From: Clostridium sp. CAG:465
Lineage (GTDB): Bacteria > Bacillota > Clostridia > TANB77 > CAG-465
NCBI GenBank assembly: GCA_000433755.1
Contig: FR891247.1
Coordinates: 1 to 10,725 of the forward strand
Reading direction: 5' to 3'
DNA: 10,725 nucleotides
Shown: piece by piece, positions 6,175 through 10,725 of the stretch
Layout: every line of letters starts with the position of its first letter
How positions within the stretch are numbered: the stretch's first letter is position 1
The notes under the pieces: model-generated
The model's input: the letters and a program-made list of their open reading frames with translations, nothing else
The model's database searches: none
Told to the model about the DNA's origin: nothing
Program-made: the position numbers and the translations under genes

Positions 6175-8598
6175 TTACTTAATTACAATTTTATCATCAT
6201 TTAAATCAATCTTTACATTACTATCTTCTTTTATGTTTCCATCAAGCATTTCTTCTGCAAATTTATCCTCTATCTTAGACTGAATTGCTCTTCTTAAAGG
6301 TCTTGCACCATATGTATCATCAAATCCAACTTTACTTATGTATTTTATAACATCATCAGATACATCTACTTTAATATTTTTCTTTTCTAATCTTTTTATG
6401 AATTCATCTAGCATAATTTTAGTTATTTTTTCTATACTCTCATTACTTAGTTTTTTAAACACAATAATGTCATCTAGTCTATTTAAAAACTCTGGTCTAA
6501 ATATCTTTTTAAGTTCGCCCATAACTTCATCTCTAGTTTTTTCATAGTCTTTTTTACTATCTTCTTTATTCATAAATCCAATAGAATGATGTTCAACTAT
6601 ATTTCTTGCTCCAGCATTTGATGTCATAATTATTACTGTATTTTTGAAACTTACAGTTCTTCCTGTTGAGTCAGTAAGTCTACCATCATCTAATATCTGA
6701 AGTAACATATTAAATACATCTGGATGTGCTTTTTCTATTTCATCGAATAAAACTATACTATATGGTTTACGTCTAACTTGCTCTGTTAGCTGACCTCCTT
6801 CATCGTATCCTACATATCCTGGAGGTGAACCTATTAATTTAGAAACACTATGTGCTTCCATAAATTCAGACATATCAAGACGTATTAGTTGATTTTCATT
6901 TCCAAATAAATTTTCTGCTAAAGCTTTTGTAAGTTCAGTTTTACCAACTCCTGTTGGACCTAGGAACATAAATGATCCTATTGGTCTGTTTTCATTTTGA
7001 AGTCCAACTCTTGCTCTTTTAATAGCTCTAGCTAATGCTTCAACTGCATCATCTTGACCAATTACACGTTTTTTTAATTCTAAATCTAAGTTTTTCAATT
7101 TTTCAGATTCAGTTTTTGTAAGCTTAGTAACCGGGATTTTTGTCCATGCAGATACTACATTTGCAATGTCTTCTGCATTTACACTTGCCTCTTTATTTTC
7201 TTCTTTTTTCTTCCAATTTTCTCTTGCTTTATTTACTTTATCTTTTAGCTCCTTTTCCTCATCTCTTAATTTTGCAGCCTTTTCAAATGATTGAGAAATT
7301 ATAGCTTCTTCTTTTTCCTTAGAAACTTTTTCTATTTTGTTTTCCATGTCTAATATATTTTTAGGCATAGTTACAGTTCTTAATTTTATTTTTGAACATG
7401 CTTCATCTATTAAATCAATAGCCTTGTCTGGTAAAAATCTATCATTTATATATCTCTCAGATAAATCTACAGCAGCTTTTATTGCTTCATCTGTAATTTT
7501 TACTTTATGATGTGCTTCATACTTATCTTTAAGTCCACTTAATATTTTTACTGTATCTTCTGTTGTAGGCTCATCTACAATAACTGTCTGGAATCTTCTC
7601 TCAAGTGCAGCATCCTTTTCAATATGTTTTCTATACTCATTTAGAGTTGTTGCCCCTATTATTTGAATTTCACCTCTTGATAAAAGTGGTTTTAATATAT
7701 TAGCTGCATCCATTGCTCCCTCTGCAGCTCCAGCACCTATTATAGTATGCATTTCATCAATAAATAAAATTATATTACCAGCTTTTTTTATTTCTTGTAA
7801 AACATTTTTTAATCTTTCCTCAAAATCGCCCCTATATTTAGCGCCTGCAATCATTGCCGACATATCAAGTGATACAACTTTTTTATTTTTTAATATTTCT
7901 GGCACCTTATTATCAACAATCATTTGTGCTAAACCTTCTACAACAGCTGTTTTACCAACACCTGGTTCACCAATTAAAACAGGGTTATTTTTAGTTCTTC
8001 TACTTAATATTTCAATTATTCTTTGAATTTCATTTTTTCTCCCTATAACAGGATCTAGCTTTGATTCTTTAGCAAGTGCCGTTAAGTTTTTGCCATACTG
8101 ATTTAATGTTGGTGTATTGGTATCAACAGAAGAGGAAAATGATGAATCAGAATAGTTTGCAACTGGTGAATCTTCACTTAAAAGTCTAAGTAAATCTGCA
8201 AATATCCTTTGTGGATCAATATTTGTATCAATAAGTATTCTAACCGCTACACTATCAATTTCCCTCATAAGTGCTAAAAGAATATGCTCTGTTCCAACAT
8301 AATTTTGTCCCATTCTCATTGCCTCTTTAGCACTATTTTCAATTATTCTTTTTGCTCTTGGAGTAAATTCTGGATCGCTTTCTAAGGTATTCATTACTCC
8401 ATCAATTCTTAATATTTCTTCTTCAACATATTCCGGTTTTAACCCTTGAGATGTTAAAATTTTACTTGCAAGTCCTTCTCCTTCTTTTACAAGTCCATAT
8501 AATATATGCTCTGTTCCTACAAATGAATAATTATGAGTTATAGAAAATTCTTTTGCAATTTCTAAAACTCTATTCGCTCTTCCTGTAAATTCGTACAT
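6175..8598 (-). CDS. clpC: ATP-dependent Clp protease ATP-binding subunit ClpC
   Basis: This 807-residue AAA+ unfoldase feeds substrates to the ClpP peptidase. The N-domain (about 1-140) has two repeats, each with GTEH; E30 and E104 align with the phospho-arginine-binding glutamates E32 and E106 of B. subtilis ClpC. A Ser-rich linker (141-165) follows. ATPase domain 1 has Walker A GEPGVGKT (210-217) and Walker B ILFIDE (277-282). The middle domain (about 412-465) contains a UVR-like segment. Domain 2 has GPTGVGKT (547-554), VLFDE (616-620), a ClpP-docking IGF loop (673-675) and RPEFLNR (701-707). The start is one base after the mcsB stop, with GAGAGGAG inside the mcsB end, so translation is coupled. 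It is the last gene of the CtsR-controlled operon. Length is normal and all motifs are intact. Confidence 0.98.
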   Translation of the reverse strand: MYEFTGRANRVLEIAKEFSITHNYSFVGTEHILYGLVKEGEGLASKILTSQGLKPEYVEEEILRIDGVMNTLESDPEFTPRAKRIIENSAKEAMRMGQNYVGTEHILLALMREIDSVAVRILIDTNIDPQRIFADLLRLLSEDSPVANYSDSSFSSSVDTNTPTLNQYGKNLTALAKESKLDPVIGRKNEIQRIIEILSRRTKNNPVLIGEPGVGKTAVVEGLAQMIVDNKVPEILKNKKVVSLDMSAMIAGAKYRGDFEERLKNVLQEIKKAGNIILFIDEMHTIIGAGAAEGAMDAANILKPLLSRGEIQIIGATTLNEYRKHIEKDAALERRFQTVIVDEPTTEDTVKILSGLKDKYEAHHKVKITDEAIKAAVDLSERYINDRFLPDKAIDLIDEACSKIKLRTVTMPKNILDMENKIEKVSKEKEEAIISQSFEKAAKLRDEEKELKDKVNKARENWKKKEENKEASVNAEDIANVVSAWTKIPVTKLTKTESEKLKNLDLELKKRVIGQDDAVEALARAIKRARVGLQNENRPIGSFMFLGPTGVGKTELTKALAENLFGNENQLIRLDMSEFMEAHSVSKLIGSPPGYVGYDEGGQLTEQVRRKPYSIVLFDEIEKAHPDVFNMLLQILDDGRLTDSTGRTVSFKNTVIIMTSNAGARNIVEHHSIGFMNKEDSKKDYEKTRDEVMGELKKIFRPEFLNRLDDIIVFKKLSNESIEKITKIMLDEFIKRLEKKNIKVDVSDDVIKYISKVGFDDTYGARPLRRAIQSKIEDKFAEEMLDGNIKEDSNVKIDLNDDKIVIK

Positions 8599-8599
8599 A

Positions 8600-9595
8600 T
8601 TACTTCAACTCCTCTCTTATATATTCTGCTCTTTTTATATCTTCCTCTTCCTTTGATAAATCTTCTTTTATAATAGTTTTTAAAGTATTTTCTTGTGTGT
8701 CAACCATTAATGATTGAACTTTTTCTAAGCTAACTTCATTTACTATCTTCATTGAAACTCCAAGCCTTAACTTAGATAAAAGTTTAAAAGCCTCGTCTTC
8801 AGACATTATTCTTGCATTTTTTAATATTCCTAATGCTCTGTATATTTCATCACTTAAATATATACTATTTTCTTTTAAAACATTTCTTGCTTTTCTTTCT
8901 TGTGATATTATTGTTCCTACAATTGCCTTTATTTTATTAATGATTTCATCATCACTAAGTCCTAAAGTTTGTCTATTTGATACTTGATATATATGACCAT
9001 AACCAGATGTATTCTCTCCATAAAGGCCCCTTACTGAAAGTCCAAAACTTGTTGCCTCATCAATTATTTTAGGTAAAAGACCTAATCTTGCAAGTGCAGG
9101 TAAATGAAGCATAACAGAAACCCTCATAGCCGCTCCTACATTACTTGGACATGATGTTATGTATCCATATTTATCACTATATGAAAATTTTAATTTTTCT
9201 TCTAGTTTATCAGTAAATGATATAAGATTATTATAACATTTATCAATATCAAAACCACTCTCAAAGGCCTGAATTCTTAAGTGGTCTTCCTCATTTAACA
9301 TAGCAACAATACTTGAATCTTTGTTTGTTACAATAGCCGTATCTGATAAATCTAATAATTCCTTAGATATTAAATGTTCTTCCACTAAACTACCAAGAGT
9401 GGTTTCATCTATATCTTCTGTTTTAAAGAAATTATACTCTTTTAAGTTTATACTATTTTTCACTTTATCTAGTAAATTTTGCTTTTCTTTTTTCTTCATT
9501 ATGTTTGGAAATTTATATCCATCTATACTCCTTGCGAACCTAAGTCTTGTTGAAATTACAACATCAGAATCTTTTGAAATTTCTTTATACCACAT
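8600..9595 (-). CDS. mcsB: Protein arginine kinase McsB
   Basis: This 331-residue kinase belongs to the phosphagen-kinase superfamily and phosphorylates arginines on CtsR and on misfolded proteins, marking them for ClpC-ClpP. Visible motifs are STRLRFAR (15-22), NEEDHLR (101-107) with the catalytic acidic residues, TSCPSNVG (147-154) with the conserved Cys149, R158, and SNRQTLG (206-212). The C-terminal allosteric phospho-arginine pocket, RDxxRA in B. subtilis, reads EDIKRA (318-323), so the first Arg is replaced by Glu while D319, R322 and A323 remain. It is somewhat shorter than the roughly 360-residue B. subtilis protein. AGGTGG precedes the ATG, 16 bases after mcsA, and clpC follows after one base. 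The activator McsA and effector ClpC are both adjacent. Confidence 0.97.
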   Translation of the reverse strand: MWYKEISKDSDVVISTRLRFARSIDGYKFPNIMKKKEKQNLLDKVKNSINLKEYNFFKTEDIDETTLGSLVEEHLISKELLDLSDTAIVTNKDSSIVAMLNEEDHLRIQAFESGFDIDKCYNNLISFTDKLEEKLKFSYSDKYGYITSCPSNVGAAMRVSVMLHLPALARLGLLPKIIDEATSFGLSVRGLYGENTSGYGHIYQVSNRQTLGLSDDEIINKIKAIVGTIISQERKARNVLKENSIYLSDEIYRALGILKNARIMSEDEAFKLLSKLRLGVSMKIVNEVSLEKVQSLMVDTQENTLKTIIKEDLSKEEEDIKRAEYIREELK

Positions 9596-9611
9596 TTATT
9601 TCACCACCTAA

Positions 9612-10124
9612 TTATTTTCTTTTACTTTTTTCTATTTTTTTTATTTTATCACGTACAACTGCAGCCTTCTCATATTCCTCATTTTCTACTAAAGTTTTTA
9701 ATTCATTTTTTAAAGATGCTACTTCATCTAATTTATCTACTTTATCTTTTTGTATACTTTTAGCATTTGAAATACGTTTTTTATTACTTAATTTTATATG
9801 TCTATTCTTTCCATGCATTTTAAGGAAAATATTATCTAGTCTATCTTCAAATGTATCGTAACAATCAGGACAACCTAGAAGTCCAGTGCTTGAATAATCA
9901 TCAAATGTATAACCACATGTAGGGCATTTTAATTCCTCTTTAAATCCAAAATCTCCAAACAAACTTGGAATATTTGTAAACATTGGAGAAAACATATCTG
10001 AAAAGTTTACAAAACCTAATTTTTTAGCACAATCTATGCAAAAATGCATTTCTTGTTTTTTACCATTTATATCTTCCATATATCTTACAGTTGCCTCTTT
10101 CTTTCCACAACTTTGACATTTCAT
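9612..10124 (-). CDS. mcsA: McsA, zinc-binding activator of the arginine kinase
   Basis: This 170-residue protein has two zinc-binding modules, C3-x2-C6 with C29-x2-C32, and C67-x2-C70 with C85-x2-C88. A C-terminal UVR (UvrB/UvrC-like) motif (about 131-166, including EEYEKAAVVRDKIKKIE) follows. McsA activates the kinase McsB and takes part in the heat and redox control of CtsR. The start is set at the ATG at 10124 because GGAG lies 8 bases upstream. A GTG three codons earlier overlaps that ribosome binding site and cannot use it. It lies 13 bases after ctsR and 16 before mcsB. All eight cysteines are present, and the order and length are as usual for the operon. Confidence 0.95.
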   Translation of the reverse strand: MKCQSCGKKEATVRYMEDINGKKQEMHFCIDCAKKLGFVNFSDMFSPMFTNIPSLFGDFGFKEELKCPTCGYTFDDYSSTGLLGCPDCYDTFEDRLDNIFLKMHGKNRHIKLSNKKRISNAKSIQKDKVDKLDEVASLKNELKTLVENEEYEKAAVVRDKIKKIEKSKRK

Positions 10125-10137
10125 AATAATCACTCCT

Positions 10138-10581
10138 TTACAAATTCATTAATATATTCTTCAGAATATCAGCTCTTACTTCATCTCTTTTTATTTTATC
10201 AACCTTAAATAAGCTCTTGTCAGAAAGTGCAGCCTTTATAACCTTTGCGGTATTTTTATCTAATAGATTATATCGTATAAAATCATCCAAGTAAATATCT
10301 GCGACACTTTGTGACAATTTACTACCAATTTTTTCAGTAATGTTTGATATATATTCTTCTTTAGTAGAATTTACTCTACTAATTTTTATATATCCACCAC
10401 CTCCTCTTCGACTTTCTACATAAAATCCAAGTTCAGGTATAAACCTTGTGGATATTACATAGTTTATTTGCGATGGTACACAATTAAATCTATCAGCAAG
10501 TGCACTCCTATTTAATTCTGCTACTTCATTTTGTGTTATTATTTCATTTATATACTCCTCTATTAAATCTGATATTTTCAT
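10138..10581 (-). CDS. ctsR: Transcriptional repressor CtsR
   Basis: This 147-residue dimeric repressor of class III heat-shock genes has an N-terminal winged helix-turn-helix (1-70) with the hallmark CVPSQINYVISTRF (34-47). Its wing RRGGGGYIKI (58-67) contains the tetraglycine loop that serves as a thermosensor in B. subtilis CtsR (G60 aligns with its first glycine). The C-terminal helical domain (about 72-147) matches the region used for dimerisation and contact with McsB/ClpC. The ATG is preceded by AAAGGAGG, 6 bases upstream. It is the first gene of the operon and should repress its own promoter through the operator at 10600-10616. It is a few residues shorter than the B. subtilis protein at the N-terminus. 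No key element is missing. Confidence 0.97.
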   Translation of the reverse strand: MKISDLIEEYINEIITQNEVAELNRSALADRFNCVPSQINYVISTRFIPELGFYVESRRGGGGYIKISRVNSTKEEYISNITEKIGSKLSQSVADIYLDDFIRYNLLDKNTAKVIKAALSDKSLFKVDKIKRDEVRADILKNILMNL

Positions 10582-10599
10582 TTTAGCCTCCTTTTAGAC

Positions 10600-10616
10600 T
10601 TTGACTTTCTTTGACT
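10600..10616 (-). promoter_or_regulatory. CtsR operator 1 (perfect heptad direct repeat)
   Basis: On the minus strand AGTCAAA occurs twice, separated by GAA. This is an exact fit to the CtsR box, a direct heptad repeat (A/G)GTCAAA with a 3-base spacer. It covers the expected transcription start to about +17, so bound CtsR would block initiation. Confidence 0.92.
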
Positions 10617-10622
10617 ATTAAT

Positions 10623-10651
10623 AGTATACTACTATACAAAACAAATGTCAA
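10623..10651 (-). promoter_or_regulatory. Sigma-A promoter of the ctsR-mcsA-mcsB-clpC operon
   Basis: On the minus strand a perfect TTGACA (10646-10651) is separated by 17 bases from TATACT (10623-10628, 5 of 6). The start is expected near 10616, at the upstream edge of CtsR operator 1. Short inverted repeats cover the -10: ATAGTA-N3-TACTAT (10621-10635) and the palindrome CTATTAATAG (10615-10624). Confidence 0.88.
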
Positions 10652-10667
10652 TAGATTTTTACACAAA

Positions 10668-10684
10668 AGTCAGAAAAAGTCAAA
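10668..10684 (+). promoter_or_regulatory. Second CtsR-like operator, inverted orientation
   Basis: On the plus strand AGTCAGA, three A, then AGTCAAA form a heptad direct repeat with one mismatch. It lies 16 bases upstream of the ctsR -35 and faces the opposite way to operator 1. It may add repression of ctsR or control a divergent gene beyond position 10725. No convincing plus-strand promoter is visible before the window ends. Confidence 0.6.
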
Positions 10685-10725
10685 AATATATTTATTCTAA
10701 TTGTATTTATTATATATCTTTTTAT

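Noticed and set aside
9321..9861. Two overlapping plus-strand open frames across mcsB and mcsA
   Set aside because: Both are antisense to secure genes and have no start signals.
10125..10133. GTG start three codons upstream for mcsA
   Set aside because: The GTG is part of the GGAGTG ribosome binding site itself; the ATG at 10124 is correctly spaced.
6175..10725. A new defence or mobile system around clpC
   Set aside because: Every gene here is a recognised member of the CtsR heat-shock operon with intact motifs; no integrase, transposase, repeats or composition shift is visible.

Overview
The window comes from a very AT-rich, low-GC Bacillota chromosome, most likely a spore-former of class Clostridia. 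The evidence is base composition, AGGAGG-type ribosome binding sites, the CtsR/McsA/McsB/ClpC protein-arginine phosphorylation system, a Bce-type peptide-antibiotic module, and TGA used as a stop codon, which excludes Mollicutes. All ten genes lie on the minus strand, so transcription runs from high to low coordinates. I see no tRNA, rRNA, mobile element or CRISPR array, and no gene-free stretch exceeds 300 bases.

Heat-shock / protein quality-control operon (10684 to 6149): a consensus sigma-A promoter carries a perfect CtsR operator at its start site, and a second, inverted CtsR-like operator lies upstream of its -35. It drives ctsR-mcsA-mcsB-clpC, with gaps of 13, 16 and 1 nt. McsB, activated by McsA, phosphorylates arginines on CtsR and on damaged proteins. 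ClpC reads the phospho-arginine mark through its N-domain and feeds the protein to ClpP. The operon ends at a GC-rich hairpin and is not followed by radA/disA as it is in Bacillus. The phosphatase YwlE and ClpP are not in the window.

Small gene (6061 to 5415): a 172-residue protein with a coiled-coil N-terminus and two zinc ribbons, with its own promoter and a good intrinsic terminator. Its function is unknown.

Peptide-antibiotic sensing and detoxification module (5402 to 701): an OmpR-family regulator and an intramembrane-sensing histidine kinase overlap by 4 nt. They are followed by an ABC ATPase and a 10-TM FtsX-type permease with a large extracellular domain, overlapping by 11 nt. A perfect TTACA-N4-TGTAA box sits upstream of the ABC pair and matches the known BceR-type operator. 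This implies the usual flux-sensing circuit: the transporter senses the drug, the kinase phosphorylates the regulator, and the regulator switches on the transporter.

Left end (688 to 1): a ferritin-like four-helix protein with a Tyr/Asn-rich N-terminal tail. It is preceded by a good match to a sigma-K (late mother-cell) promoter and followed by an intrinsic terminator, which suggests a spore-associated protein. A near-consensus sigma-A promoter at the extreme left drives a gene outside the window.

Most of this is recognisable biology. The least explained items are the candidate sigma-K-controlled ferritin-like gene, the paired and inverted CtsR operators, the twin zinc-ribbon gene, and a hairpin after clpC whose U-tract is on the wrong strand.
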